Source: Paenibacillus_L residui
GTDB taxonomy: Bacteria; Bacillota; Bacilli; Paenibacillales; NBRC-103111
Length of the DNA: 64,000 bases
Assembly (NCBI RefSeq): GCF_042677205.1
Contig: NZ_JBHTIU010000027.1
Location: 186,001-250,000 of the forward strand
Direction of reading: 5' to 3'
The translations under genes were made by a program, and so were the position numbers. Positions within the stretch are counted from its first letter, which is position 1, and each line of letters begins with the position of its first letter. The notes under the pieces were generated by a model. That model ran no database searches. It worked only from the letters and a program-made list of their open reading frames with translations, and was not told where the DNA came from. Shown here in pieces: positions 50,640-59,442 of this stretch.

Positions 50640-51578
50640 CTATTCCGGCAGGTTCTTGAGCAGATAGGTTTTCCAATTTCCGGACAGAAACCGCTCCGCC
50701 TGTTCGGTCGTGTACCGCTTATGAAGTTCATCCACCAGCTGACAATAATGCGCGGGATTCTCCAATCCGGGAATTTTAAGATCGGTCCCGTCGAAATCCG
50801 AGCCGAAGCCGACGCAATTCTCCCCGCCCAATGAGCAAATATGCTCGATGTGCAGAAGAAGATCCTTGATCTGGGGATGCTCTGCACGAACGAAGGCCGG
50901 TACGAAGGTTATGCCTATTCTGCCGTTCTTCTCAATGATTGCCCGAATTTGATCATCCTTCAGGTTACGCACATGGGGACATATACGGTAGGCGTTGGAA
51001 TGAGAAGCGATAAACGGGCGGGAAGACTGTTCGCAAAGCTCCCAGAAAGCTTTCTCCGACAGATGAGAAACATCCAAAATGATTCCAAGACGGTCACATT
51101 CGTTAATGAATTGCTTGCCACGGACAGTGAATCCTCCTTGCCGCGGTTCCCCTACTCCGTCAGCCGCCCAATTGGCATGATTCCATGTAATTCCTATGCT
51201 CCGCACTCCCAAATCATAAGCCGTTCGCAAGTTGCCCATGTTGGCGGCGAGTCCTTCGACCCCTTCCAGCGTGAGCATGGCTCCCAGCTTCCGCTTATCT
51301 TTCAGCAATTTATCGAAATCTTGGCGGCTCTTGATAAATTCAACCTGGGGGCAGGCGGCAATTCGGGTGCGAAACAAATCAATGCAGGTCAATACATGAT
51401 CGAACGAATAATACGCAGGGTTGTCCGGCAAATAAATGGCAAACCATTGAAGGACGACGCCCGCTTTAACCAGCCTGGTGTAGGAAACATCGGCGTCTCC
51501 ATTCCCTTCCGCAAATTGCACCTTTCTATCCAAAAACATTTTGTATAGAAGGTCGCAATGCGTATCGATTATGCTCAT
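50640..51578 (-). CDS. Membrane dipeptidase (peptidase M19, renal dipeptidase family)
   Basis: A 312-residue dizinc dipeptidase of the renal dipeptidase family. Metal ligands are in IDTHCDLLYKMF (HxD), LTLEGVEGL (Glu), DVSHLSEKAFWEL and FIASHSNAYRICPHVRNLKD (His residues), and GVGFGSDFDGTDLKIPGLEN with its Asp. No signal peptide or membrane segment is present, so the enzyme is cytoplasmic. It would cleave dipeptides, including some with D-amino acids. The ATG at 51578 has GGGGAGG ten bases upstream; the frame runs further to 51617 without a better start. It lies between spoVS and korAB on the same strand. Confidence 0.92.
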   Translation of the reverse strand: MSIIDTHCDLLYKMFLDRKVQFAEGNGDADVSYTRLVKAGVVLQWFAIYLPDNPAYYSFDHVLTCIDLFRTRIAACPQVEFIKSRQDFDKLLKDKRKLGAMLTLEGVEGLAANMGNLRTAYDLGVRSIGITWNHANWAADGVGEPRQGGFTVRGKQFINECDRLGIILDVSHLSEKAFWELCEQSSRPFIASHSNAYRICPHVRNLKDDQIRAIIEKNGRIGITFVPAFVRAEHPQIKDLLLHIEHICSLGGENCVGFGSDFDGTDLKIPGLENPAHYCQLVDELHKRYTTEQAERFLSGNWKTYLLKNLPE

Positions 51579-51629
51579 CCGCTGACATCCTCCCCTTTTC
51601 TTAGAATGAATGTCCAAAATAATAACTAC

Positions 51630-51658
51630 AAAAAACCTGTCTACCGTAAGTAAACAGG
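51630..51658 (-). terminator. Terminator of the spoVS unit
   Basis: CCTGT and ACAGG, extended by weaker pairs, with a loop of about 13 bases; the minus strand then reads TTTTTTG. It lies 40 bases past the spoVS stop and just before the M19 gene start. Confidence 0.75.
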
Positions 51659-51697
51659 CAATAATTTATCGCATGGCCGCTTTCCGTTAGCACAGGT

Positions 51698-51958
51698 TCA
51701 CCTTGGTTCGACAATAAGCTTAATGGCCGTCCGGTCCTCGCCGTCAATGACAATATCGGTAAACGCTGGAATACAAATCAAATCCACTCCACTCGGCGCA
51801 ACAAATCCTCTTGCGATAGCCACGGCTTTGATGGCTTGGTTCAAAGCTCCCGCACCGATGGCTTGAAGCTCGGCAGCCCCGCGTTCGCGAAGCACTCCGG
51901 CCAGCGCTCCGGCGACGGAATTTGGATTGGATTTTGCTGAAACTTTTAATACTTCCAT
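51698..51958 (-). CDS. spoVS: Stage V sporulation protein S
   Basis: An 86-residue Alba-fold protein, near identical in layout to B. subtilis SpoVS, which affects septation and coat assembly during sporulation. The sequence MEVLKVSAKSNPNSVAGALA opens it, then ELQAIGAGALNQAIKAVAIA and the C-terminal AFTDIVIDGEDRTAIKLIVE. GAGGAGG lies about eight bases before the ATG. It follows ymdB by 116 bases, the same order (rny-ymdB-spoVS) as in B. subtilis. Confidence 0.97.
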   Translation of the reverse strand: MEVLKVSAKSNPNSVAGALAGVLRERGAAELQAIGAGALNQAIKAVAIARGFVAPSGVDLICIPAFTDIVIDGEDRTAIKLIVEPR

Positions 51959-52074
51959 GAAAAGTACCTCCTCAGGAATGATGGATTGATTCCAGTACCC
52001 ATCTTATTCGAGAATGCTGTCAAAAATTCCTGCTATCGGAGGTTTAAATTTTCAAATTATATCGAATCGTTTGA

Positions 52075-52869
52075 CTATTCCATCAAAAGCTGATCTTCAT
52101 AGTAGCGGATGAGCTCAATACGGTCGGCTAACCCGGTTTGTGAATTTATTTCCAGGTATACGGCGTGGAAATGCCATTTTCCTTCATCCACTTGAAATCG
52201 AACCGGAAGCTGTGTTTTGAATTTTTGCAGCACGGCCGTTCGTTCCATGCCGAGAATTCCGTCCCGCGGGCCGACCATGCCGACATCGGTGACATATGCG
52301 GTACCTTGGGGCAATATCCGTTCATCATGACTCTGTACATGGGTATGGGTGCCGACAACTGCCGATACCTTGCCGTCCAGATGCCAGCCCATCGCTATCT
52401 TCTCAGAGGTCGCTTCAGCGTGAAAATCGACAAGAATATGCTTGGTCTTCTTGGCTACCTGCTTAACCAGCTCATCGGCCTTCTGAAAAGGGCAGTCCAA
52501 GGGAGGCAGGAACGTTCTCCCCTGCAGGTTGATAATAGCCAGCTCTTTCCCGTCCGCTTTCAGCACGGCCGTCCCTCTGCCCGGGGTCCCTTCCGGAAAA
52601 TTTGCCGGTCTGACCAAACGCGGTTCATTATCGATAAAGTCGAAGATGTCCTTGTTATCCCAGGTATGGTTGCCCATCGTAATTCCGTGCACGCCCTGCT
52701 CGAACAAATCATGGGCTATCTGTTTAGTAATTCCCCTACCGCCGGCCGCATTCTCCCCATTGGCAATAATGAAGTCAGGACGCCATTTTTTTCTTACATA
52801 GGGCATCATTTCTTTCACAGCTTTACGACCTACGGATCCGACAATATCTCCAATAAAGACGACTTTGAT
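52075..52869 (-). CDS. ymdB: YmdB-type metallophosphoesterase (TIGR00282)
   Basis: A phosphodiesterase of about 264 residues, acting on 2',3'-cyclic nucleotides in B. subtilis and affecting biofilm and motility choice. Motifs are VFIGDIVGSVGRKAV, FIIANGENAAGGRG, GITMGNHTWDNKDIFDFI, ILVDFHAEATSEKIAMGWHL, GTHTHVQSHDERILP and YVTDVGMVGPRDGILGMERT. Family members start MKVLFIGDIVG, so the first codon should stand just before AAAGTC. Here that codon is ATC (52869-52867), preceded by ATT; GGGAGG lies eight and five bases upstream respectively. In-frame TTGs at 52893 and 52905 sit at or before the Shine-Dalgarno, and 52905 is within the rny terminator. An ATC or ATT start is therefore proposed. Confidence 0.9.
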   Translation of the reverse strand: MKVVFIGDIVGSVGRKAVKEMMPYVRKKWRPDFIIANGENAAGGRGITKQIAHDLFEQGVHGITMGNHTWDNKDIFDFIDNEPRLVRPANFPEGTPGRGTAVLKADGKELAIINLQGRTFLPPLDCPFQKADELVKQVAKKTKHILVDFHAEATSEKIAMGWHLDGKVSAVVGTHTHVQSHDERILPQGTAYVTDVGMVGPRDGILGMERTAVLQKFKTQLPVRFQVDEGKWHFHAVYLEINSQTGLADRIELIRYYEDQLLME

Positions 52870-52901
52870 AATATTTTCCTCCCTATTCTCCAAAATAATA
52901 T

Positions 52902-52933
52902 GCAAAAAGTGGCTTTATATAGCCACTTTTTGC
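52902..52933 (-). terminator. Rho-independent terminator between rny and ymdB
   Basis: A perfect 13-base stem GCAAAAAGTGGCT / AGCCACTTTTTGC with a six-base loop, ten bases past the rny stop. T-runs occur inside both arms. Confidence 0.88.
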
Positions 52934-52942
52934 CTTTGCCAT

Positions 52943-54493
52943 TTATTTGGCGTATTCCACGGCCCTCGTTTCACGAATGACCGTAACTTTAATATGCCCC
53001 GGGTAATCGAGCTCATTTTCGATTTTCTTCGTAATGTCTCTGGCCAGACGGAACGCTTCCGTATCATCCACGTTCTCCGGCTGAACCATAACCCGGATTT
53101 CACGGCCCGCTTGAATGGCGTAGGATTTCTCCACCCCATCGAACGATTCCGATATTTCCTCCAGTTTCTCCAAACGTTTAATATACGTTTCGAGCGTTTC
53201 TCTCCTTGCACCCGGTCGGGCCGCGGATAAAGCGTCTGCCGCCCCAACCAGCATCGCGATGACTGATGTCGCTTCGCAGTCCCCATGGTGGGAAGCTATG
53301 CTGTTAATCACGACAGGATGCTCTTTGTACTTCTTACCAATTTCCACACCAATCTCTACATGGGAGCCTTCTACCTCATGATCCAGTGCCTTGCCGATAT
53401 CATGAAGCAATCCGGCCCGCTTCGCCAAAGTTACATCTTCTCCCAATTCTCCTGCCATCAGACCAGCCAGGTAAGCTACTTCCATAGAATGCTTCAGCAC
53501 ATTCTGTCCATAGCTTGTTCTGAATTTTAACCGTCCCAAAATCTTGATCAAATCAGGATGCAGGCCATGTACTCCCGTCTCGAACGTTGCCTGTTCTCCG
53601 TACTCGCGGATGCGTTCGTCCACTTCCTTGCGGGACTTCTCGACCATTTCTTCAATCCGTGCCGGATGAATCCGTCCATCTGCAACCAGCTTCTCCAATG
53701 CCGTCCGGGCAATCTCCCGGCGAATCGGATCGAATCCGGACAAGATGACCGCCTCCGGAGTATCGTCAATAATCAAGTCGATTCCGGTCAGCGTCTCCAA
53801 AGCTCGGATGTTCCTTCCTTCACGCCCGATGATTCTGCCTTTCATCTCTTCGTTCGGAAGAGAGACGACAGATACGGTCGTTTCGGCTACATGGTCAGCC
53901 GCACAACGCTGAATCGCAAGCGTAATGATTTCCCTGGCTCTCTTATCTCCTTCTTCTTTGGCCTGAAGCTCAATATCCTTAATCAGTTGAGCAGTTTCAT
54001 GACGAACCTCCTGCTCTACTCCAGATAGGATGATCGATCTGGCTTCTTCCATCGTCAAGTTGGAAATTCGTTCCAGCTCGGTCACTTGATCTCTATATAA
54101 TTGATCAATTTGTGCTTGCGTTTCTTCGATCCGCTTTTCTTTGTTGGCAACCTGTTCCTCTTTACGCTCCAGAGATTCCAGTTTTTTATCCAACGATTCT
54201 TCTTTTTGCTGTAATCGTCTTTCCTGGCGAGACGTTTCGTTTCTGCGGTCACGAATTTCTTTCTCTGCTTCTGCCCTTAGTTTATGAATTTCATCCTTGG
54301 CTTCCAGAATCGATTCTTTCTTCTGGGCTTCCGCATCTTTTCTGGCGTTTTCCATGATCTGTTGGGCAGCGTGTTCAGCACTCGAAATCTTAGCTTCTGC
54401 GAGAGATTTGCGGACAAAATAGCCAATCCCAGCTCCCAGAAGAAGTCCAACAACGAGTGAGATCACGGCCCATAGGATCGTTGAAGAGCCCAT
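52943..54493 (-). CDS. rny: Ribonuclease Y
   Basis: A 516-residue membrane-tethered endoribonuclease initiating mRNA decay. It has an N-terminal membrane segment (TILWAVISLVVGLLLGAGIG), a coiled coil to about residue 205 (EAQKKESILEAKDEIHKL and similar), a KH domain (VSLPNEEMKGRIIGREGRNI) and an HD domain with HSMEVAYLAGLMAGELGEDV and AGLLHDIGKALDHE. The C-terminal domain ends RETRAVEYAK. The ATG at 54493 has GGAGG eight bases upstream; a GTG nine bases earlier overlaps it. Proximity to ricA fits their joint role in RNA processing. Confidence 0.97.
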   Translation of the reverse strand: MGSSTILWAVISLVVGLLLGAGIGYFVRKSLAEAKISSAEHAAQQIMENARKDAEAQKKESILEAKDEIHKLRAEAEKEIRDRRNETSRQERRLQQKEESLDKKLESLERKEEQVANKEKRIEETQAQIDQLYRDQVTELERISNLTMEEARSIILSGVEQEVRHETAQLIKDIELQAKEEGDKRAREIITLAIQRCAADHVAETTVSVVSLPNEEMKGRIIGREGRNIRALETLTGIDLIIDDTPEAVILSGFDPIRREIARTALEKLVADGRIHPARIEEMVEKSRKEVDERIREYGEQATFETGVHGLHPDLIKILGRLKFRTSYGQNVLKHSMEVAYLAGLMAGELGEDVTLAKRAGLLHDIGKALDHEVEGSHVEIGVEIGKKYKEHPVVINSIASHHGDCEATSVIAMLVGAADALSAARPGARRETLETYIKRLEKLEEISESFDGVEKSYAIQAGREIRVMVQPENVDDTEAFRLARDITKKIENELDYPGHIKVTVIRETRAVEYAK

Positions 54494-54502
54494 CTTGTTC
54501 AC

Positions 54503-54881
54503 CTCCTCGTTGATTCCTCCAAGGGATTAGCTTGGGGTGAATTCATTCGGTTTTTAACCCAATTGTTTCAATTCGTTAAGCGTGTTCATCCAGCTGTTGG
54601 TAGAGAGCATTCCCGAATTAACGGGGCTTTAATAATTGGTACAACATGGATGTTGTGGAATTCAAACGATTTCCTTTGGCAGTGTTCAAGTAAAATTGGC
54701 GGGTTTACTTTCCCATTTCCCGATTCGTTCTAGAACCAGGTTGAATAGAAAAATATACATAGTTATTTTATCTTTTGTCAAGAAAGCTTGTCAAGCAAGG
54801 AGAGCTCTCTTAGGCGAAGTATATTATGGTACTTTCCAATAAAGACGCCGGTTGCCGGATAAAAAAATATATTTAACTTCA
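54503..54881. other. Gap between recX and rny
   Basis: About 380 bases without a gene. It should hold the rny promoter. I see a T-rich leader but no clear -35/-10 pair, repeat or hairpin terminator for recX. Confidence 0.35.
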
Positions 54882-55562
54882 TTAATAATCATCATCATTA
54901 AATATAGTTTCTGTTGCTTCATCCTCTGAATCCCGATTAATTAATGTATTTACGACCCTCTTAACGATTGCGGAGGAATATCCCCTTCTTAATAAATAAG
55001 CCGCAACCTTTCGTTTTTTATCGCGAGGTTCTCCTTTTGTCTGCCGCCATTTCTTGTCTCCCAATTGCACAGCTGCTTCCCATTCTGCATCACGGTCCAA
55101 ATCGGCCATTGCTTTCTCCACATTTTCTTGGCTGACTCCTTTTTGCCGGAGCTCGTGACGCACCCACCTTGCTCCTTTTTTCTGCATGCGGACTCTATGC
55201 TCTACCCATGCTTTGGCAAAGTCCAAATCGTTGACGTACCGCTGATGAATCAGTTTTTCCAAAACAGTGTTTGCCGTAACACCGTCATAACCTTTCGTCT
55301 TCAGCTTTTCCTTGATTTCATACGCAGAATGCGGTCGCCGGCCGATGACGCGAATCGCATAAAGATAGGCCTGATGCAGCTCCTCCTCCTGGATGATTTG
55401 TCGGATTAGCTCCGCCTCCAGGCTGGCTCCTTTAAGCAATCTATGTTTAATAACCAGATCCTCATGTGCGGCGAACGCATATTCTTCATTTATATATATG
55501 TTGTATCGCGGATGTCTCTTTTGCTTCTCGACCCGCGTTATGATCGAATGTTTCTGGTCCAT
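54882..55562 (-). CDS. recX: RecX, regulator of RecA
   Basis: A 226-residue RecX protein that modulates RecA filaments. Three-helix repeats are visible: YAIRVIGRRPHSAYEIKEKL with GYDGVTANTVLEKLIHQRYV, DLDFAKAWVEHRVRMQKKGA followed by HELRQKGVSQENVEKAM, and the C-terminal KVAAYLLRRGYSSAIVKRVV. The acidic tail is DEATETIFNDDDY. The ATG at 55562 has AAGGAGG five bases upstream. It follows recA by about 290 bases, in the common recA-recX order, but the recA terminator lies between. Confidence 0.93.
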   Translation of the reverse strand: MDQKHSIITRVEKQKRHPRYNIYINEEYAFAAHEDLVIKHRLLKGASLEAELIRQIIQEEELHQAYLYAIRVIGRRPHSAYEIKEKLKTKGYDGVTANTVLEKLIHQRYVNDLDFAKAWVEHRVRMQKKGARWVRHELRQKGVSQENVEKAMADLDRDAEWEAAVQLGDKKWRQTKGEPRDKKRKVAAYLLRRGYSSAIVKRVVNTLINRDSEDEATETIFNDDDY

Positions 55563-55821
55563 CCCTGCCTCCTTATGAAATAACCCCACAAATAGCCTTC
55601 GAAGCTTATACAGAGTCCTTTGCGAAGCTCTCGGAAATTATGTATAAACATTCAGGTATCTTTGGACACCTAGCCTAACTAATTCTCTCTCAAGCCAAAG
55701 TGATCCCCTCTTCGGAAATCAAAATCATGGGGATCCTCCTTATGAAAAACACTAATGGCCAACTAAAGTTTTCTTTGCGGAATACTTTACGGATGGCCAA
55801 ATTATAAAATGTCAACATTGC

Positions 55822-55849
55822 AAAGAAAACCGCACCCTTAAGGTGCGGT
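55822..55849 (-). terminator. Rho-independent terminator of recA
   Basis: ACCGCACC pairs with GGTGCGGT around CTTAA; the minus strand continues TTTTCTTTG. It lies eight bases past the recA stop. Confidence 0.92.
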
Positions 55850-55856
55850 AGATGAA

Positions 55857-56903
55857 TCAGTTTTCAAGTGTTAGTTCAAAGTCTTCATCGTCCTCTTCCT
55901 CTGAGGAGGAAATAACCGGACCTAAATTGCTGGAGTCGCGAATTTTACGCTCAATAGCCTCTGCAATCTGAGGATTATCCCGCAAGTACTGCTTTGCATT
56001 CTCCCGGCCTTGTCCAAGACGTTCATTCTCATAGGAGTACCAGGCACCGCTCTTATCGATAATATCCATTTCCGTTCCGATATCGATAATGCTGCCCTCC
56101 CGGGAAATACCTTCTCCATACATAATGTCGATATCGGCTTGTTTGAAGGGGGGAGCAACTTTATTCTTCACGACTTTAATCCGGGTGCGGTTCCCGATCA
56201 TGTCGTTCCCTTGCTTCAACGTCTCCACCCGGCGAACATCAAGCCGGATCGTGGAGTAGAATTTCAACGCTCTTCCTCCGGGAGTAACCTCCGGATTTCC
56301 GAACATAACTCCTACTTTCTCACGAAGCTGGTTGATAAAGATGGCGATAACCTTCGACTTGTTAATCGCACCGGACAGCTTACGCAGCGCCTGAGACATC
56401 AGGCGGGCTTGCAGGCCGACATGGGAATCCCCCATCTCTCCTTCAATCTCAGCCTTCGGAACCAATGCGGCTACCGAGTCTACGACGATAATATCGACGG
56501 CTCCGCTGCGAACCAGCGCTTCCGCGATCTCCAGTGCCTGCTCACCGGTGTCCGGCTGAGAAAGCAGCAATTCGTCTATATTAATTCCCAGCTTCTTGGC
56601 ATACTGGGGGTCCAATGCATGCTCCGCGTCGATGAAAGCTGCCTGACCGCCGATCTTCTGTACTTCGGCAATGGCGTGCAGAGCTACGGTCGTCTTACCA
56701 GACGATTCCGGTCCGTATACTTCAATAATTCTTCCTCTCGGGAAGCCGCCTATTCCCAACGCCAAATCCAGTGCGAGAGATCCGCTCGGAACCGTCTCAA
56801 CCTGCATGTGAGTCGATTCTCCCAACTTCATGATGGATCCCTTGCCGAACATCTTCTCTATATTTCTCAATGCCATGTCTAACGCTGCACGCCGATCTGA
56901 CAA
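55857..56903 (-). CDS. recA: Recombinase RecA
   Basis: A 348-residue RecA. Landmarks are SDRRAALDMALRNIEKMFGK at the N-terminus, Walker A GPESSGKTT, loop L1 MGDSHVGLQARLMSQALRKL, Walker B IIVVDSVAALVP and L2 NQLREKVGVMFGNPEVTPGG. The acidic C-terminal tail is SSEEEDDEDFELTLEN. Family N-termini (MSDRRAAL) indicate that the TTG at 56903 is the start, with AGAAGGAAG eight bases upstream; the in-frame GTG at 56912 is too close to that site. A SigA promoter and an SOS box lie upstream (56935-56986). Confidence 0.98.
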   Translation of the reverse strand: MSDRRAALDMALRNIEKMFGKGSIMKLGESTHMQVETVPSGSLALDLALGIGGFPRGRIIEVYGPESSGKTTVALHAIAEVQKIGGQAAFIDAEHALDPQYAKKLGINIDELLLSQPDTGEQALEIAEALVRSGAVDIIVVDSVAALVPKAEIEGEMGDSHVGLQARLMSQALRKLSGAINKSKVIAIFINQLREKVGVMFGNPEVTPGGRALKFYSTIRLDVRRVETLKQGNDMIGNRTRIKVVKNKVAPPFKQADIDIMYGEGISREGSIIDIGTEMDIIDKSGAWYSYENERLGQGRENAKQYLRDNPQIAEAIERKIRDSSNLGPVISSSEEEDDEDFELTLEN

Positions 56904-56934
56904 ACCAATCACTTCCTTCTGTTAATATAGTTCT

Positions 56935-56963
56935 ATGATACCTCTTTTTGGGCTCCCTGCCAA
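56935..56963 (-). promoter_or_regulatory. SigA promoter of recA
   Basis: Minus strand TTGGCA (56963-56958), exactly 17 bases, TATCAT (56940-56935). The -10 is about 31 bases upstream of the TTG start. Confidence 0.82.
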
Positions 56964-56972
56964 GTAGTTTTT

Positions 56973-56986
56973 CGAACATATATTCG
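56973..56986. promoter_or_regulatory. LexA (SOS) box of recA
   Basis: CGAACATATATTCG differs from the Bacillus consensus CGAACNNNNGTTCG at one position. It lies ten bases upstream of the recA -35. The rest of the 640-base gap to cinA (57000-57543) contains only the cinA terminator at 57229. Confidence 0.88.
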
Positions 56987-57228
56987 TTTTTTTTATTCAA
57001 GAAGAGTATCGCACATCTACGAGAGGACATGCCTAACTAAACAGTCAAGGCTTCTCTTTTCCGCATGACACTTGGTGATGTCAGTATGGTTCGAATGAAG
57101 TTCGGTACTTAATTGCAGTTATACTAAGCGGCCGTTATTACATGCACCTTGCAGGTAGTAACAATCATCATGCGTAGATGCGCTCAGAATGGAGCCCGAT
57201 TAATCCTGGCAGGCCTGCCGAGCAGAAA

Positions 57229-57270
57229 CAAAAAAAACCGCAGCAAAGAGTTAGACTCTCCCGCTGCGGT
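57229..57270 (-). terminator. Rho-independent terminator downstream of cinA
   Basis: ACCGCAGC pairs with GCTGCGGT over a loop of about 17 bases; TTTTTTTTG follows on the minus strand. It lies 270 bases past the cinA stop with nothing recognisable between. Confidence 0.82.
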
Positions 57271-57543
57271 GCTTCCGCTCATAGACTATTACATAGAAGT
57301 ATACAGGTAAATTGAATTGAAATCAACAGAAATGTTGCAGAAGCCGAGCTTGCACTTTGGAGCCAGTAATGACAGCTCCGGTCAAACGCGGGATAACTGG
57401 AACCAAAATGTTACCCTGCCTTGTTTCCAGCACCTAGTTTAACAAACGGACCGCAAGAACGCTATTCTCGAAGAAATCTCGTCTTTTTAAAACTAACGGA
57501 AGGCACAGTAACTAAACGCAAATCGAAGAGATTATGCACCCTC

Positions 57544-58794
57544 TTATCGCTCTTGAAGTCTTTGCCAGAGCAAATATAGAGCGGCTTTGGCAGCTCTTAA
57601 TTTAATCAGCTCCCGGGTCCCGGAATAGCGGCCTTCCACGACCGTAGTCGGTTTCCCGCGCTCGGCCAAGCCGATATAGACCAGCCCCACCGGCTTCCCT
57701 TCCGCCGACCCGGGGCCGGCGATGCCGGTAACCGACAGAGCATAATCCGTACCCAACAGCTCCCGCACTTTCCCGGCCATCGCTTCTGCGGATTCCTTGC
57801 TGATCGCACCCGGAGCCTCAGGCCCCTCCAATAAACCGGCGGGCACTTGAAGGATGGTTTCCTTGACAGCATTAGTGTAGCTGACGATACTGCCGCTAAA
57901 CACCGAGGAGCTATCCGGTACGGAAGTAATCAAATCGCTGATCAGACCGCCGGTGCAGCTTTCCGCTGCAGACAGGGTCATTCCCCTCTCCTTAAGCTGC
58001 TCGTAGATGATCTGCTCAATCGGCTTATCTTTAGTTGCATAGAGATGCTTGCCCAATCGGCGGCGAATCTCTTCCTCCACCGGCTTAAGCTTCGAATTCG
58101 CTTCTTCCTCCGTAGCAGCACGGGTTGTCAGACGAACGGTGACCTCCCCTTCCTTGGCATACGGGGCAATCGTCGGATCCTGCTGAGCTTCAATCAGATC
58201 CAGCAGCTCCTTCTCCAAGGCCGACTCCCCGATTCCCGCAAATTTTAACATACGGGAATATAATGCCCCTCTGCCGTCCGCAAGGCGAGAGAGCCAAGAG
58301 GTGCCGTAAGTGTCAAACATGAGCTTCATTTCACGCGGAGGACCAGGCAGCAGCATGTAATGGGTTCCCTCATGGGTCAGTGCGACTCCGACGGCCAGCC
58401 CGTTATCGTTCATCAAAGGATCGCTGTCTGTCAGCATCAGCGCCTGTCTCGCATTGCTTTCCGCCATGGCCAGGCCGCGATCGCGAAACATGGACTTGAT
58501 TTTGTCCAGCGACGGCTCATGCATGATCAATTCTTTCCCGGTAAATGCCGCCAGCACATCCTTGGTCAAATCATCCTTCGTAGGCCCAAGCCCTCCGGTG
58601 CAAATGATCAGATCCGCCCTCTGTCTGGCAGTATCCAACGCCTGCCGCAGCCGGCCCTCGTTGTCCCCTACAACCGTTTGGAAATAAATATCTATTCCCA
58701 AAGCTGCACATTGTTGAGATAAATATTGAGCGTTCGTATTTACTATTTGCCCTAATAAAAGCTCGGTTCCAACTGCAATTATCTCCGCTTTCAT
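57544..58794 (-). CDS. cinA: CinA, competence/damage-inducible protein A
   Basis: A 416-residue CinA. The N-terminal MoaB-like domain (MKAEIIAVGTELLLGQIVNT, TGGLGPTKDDLTKD, PLMNDNGLAVGVAL) matches the ADP-ribose pyrophosphatase part; the C-terminal about 160 residues (LSAAESCTGGLISDLITSVP, VTGIAGPGSAEGKPVGLVYI) match nicotinamide-mononucleotide deamidase (PncC). It is thus probably a pyridine-nucleotide recycling enzyme. TAGGAGGAG precedes the ATG. It lies between pgsA and recA, the standard Bacillales order. Confidence 0.96.
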   Translation of the reverse strand: MKAEIIAVGTELLLGQIVNTNAQYLSQQCAALGIDIYFQTVVGDNEGRLRQALDTARQRADLIICTGGLGPTKDDLTKDVLAAFTGKELIMHEPSLDKIKSMFRDRGLAMAESNARQALMLTDSDPLMNDNGLAVGVALTHEGTHYMLLPGPPREMKLMFDTYGTSWLSRLADGRGALYSRMLKFAGIGESALEKELLDLIEAQQDPTIAPYAKEGEVTVRLTTRAATEEEANSKLKPVEEEIRRRLGKHLYATKDKPIEQIIYEQLKERGMTLSAAESCTGGLISDLITSVPDSSSVFSGSIVSYTNAVKETILQVPAGLLEGPEAPGAISKESAEAMAGKVRELLGTDYALSVTGIAGPGSAEGKPVGLVYIGLAERGKPTTVVEGRYSGTRELIKLRAAKAALYLLWQRLQER

Positions 58795-58827
58795 CCTTAC
58801 TCCTCCTAACGCTGTATGCGTCCAATG

Positions 58828-58856
58828 GCAAAAGAAAGGCTCCCCAAGGAGCCTTT
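58828..58856 (-). terminator. Terminator downstream of pgsA
   Basis: A perfect nine-base stem AAAGGCTCC / GGAGCCTTT around CCAA; the minus strand continues CTTTTG. It lies two bases past the pgsA stop and upstream of cinA. Confidence 0.85.
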
Positions 58857-58857
58857 G

Positions 58858-59442
58858 TTATTCTTCCGCAGATAGCTCGAGGACATGTTTATTTCGAATG
58901 AAATAATGAATCCCCGAATAGATGGTGAGAATAGCAGCCACCCAACTGGCTATAACATCAAACGGAAAACCGATAAACGCAAACGGGAAGTTGTTAACGA
59001 GAAGTGCAATAATCGCCGTAATTTGGACTCCCGTCTTCCACTTTCCCCATTTGTCCGCCGCTACGACCAGTCCCTGAAGCGCAGCAATTTGCCGCAGTCC
59101 GGTTATCGCAAACTCTCTGCTGATGATAACGATCGCTATCCAGGCATCGAGCTTCCCCATCTCTACAAGAGAGACGAGCACGGCAGAAACCAACAGCTTA
59201 TCCGCAAGGGGGTCCAGAAGCTTCCCCAGGTTGGTGACAAGCTTTCTCTTGCGGGCGATATAACCGTCCAAGCTGTCCGTACTGGCCGCTACTATGAAAA
59301 TCAGGACAGCAATGATTTGGTTATAGGTGATGCTGAAGGATTCGATCTCGATTTGCGGCATTTTGATGTTAACCAACAGAAAAAAAACGATAATCGGGAC
59401 TAGAAATATCCTAGCCAGCGTTATTCGGTTGGCTAAGTTCAT
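58858..59442 (-). CDS. pgsA: CDP-diacylglycerol-glycerol-3-phosphate 3-phosphatidyltransferase
   Basis: A 194-residue CDP-alcohol phosphotransferase making phosphatidylglycerol phosphate. The catalytic motif DGX2ARX8GX3DX3D is exact in DGYIARKRKLVTNLGK and the following LLDPLAD. Four to six membrane segments surround it (LARIFLVPIIVFFLL; IIAVLIFIVAASTD; VLVSLVEMGKLDAW). Its ATG overlaps the rimO TGA (ATGA), so the two are coupled; GGGGAGG lies upstream within rimO. Confidence 0.97.
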   Translation of the reverse strand: MNLANRITLARIFLVPIIVFFLLVNIKMPQIEIESFSITYNQIIAVLIFIVAASTDSLDGYIARKRKLVTNLGKLLDPLADKLLVSAVLVSLVEMGKLDAWIAIVIISREFAITGLRQIAALQGLVVAADKWGKWKTGVQITAIIALLVNNFPFAFIGFPFDVIASWVAAILTIYSGIHYFIRNKHVLELSAEE

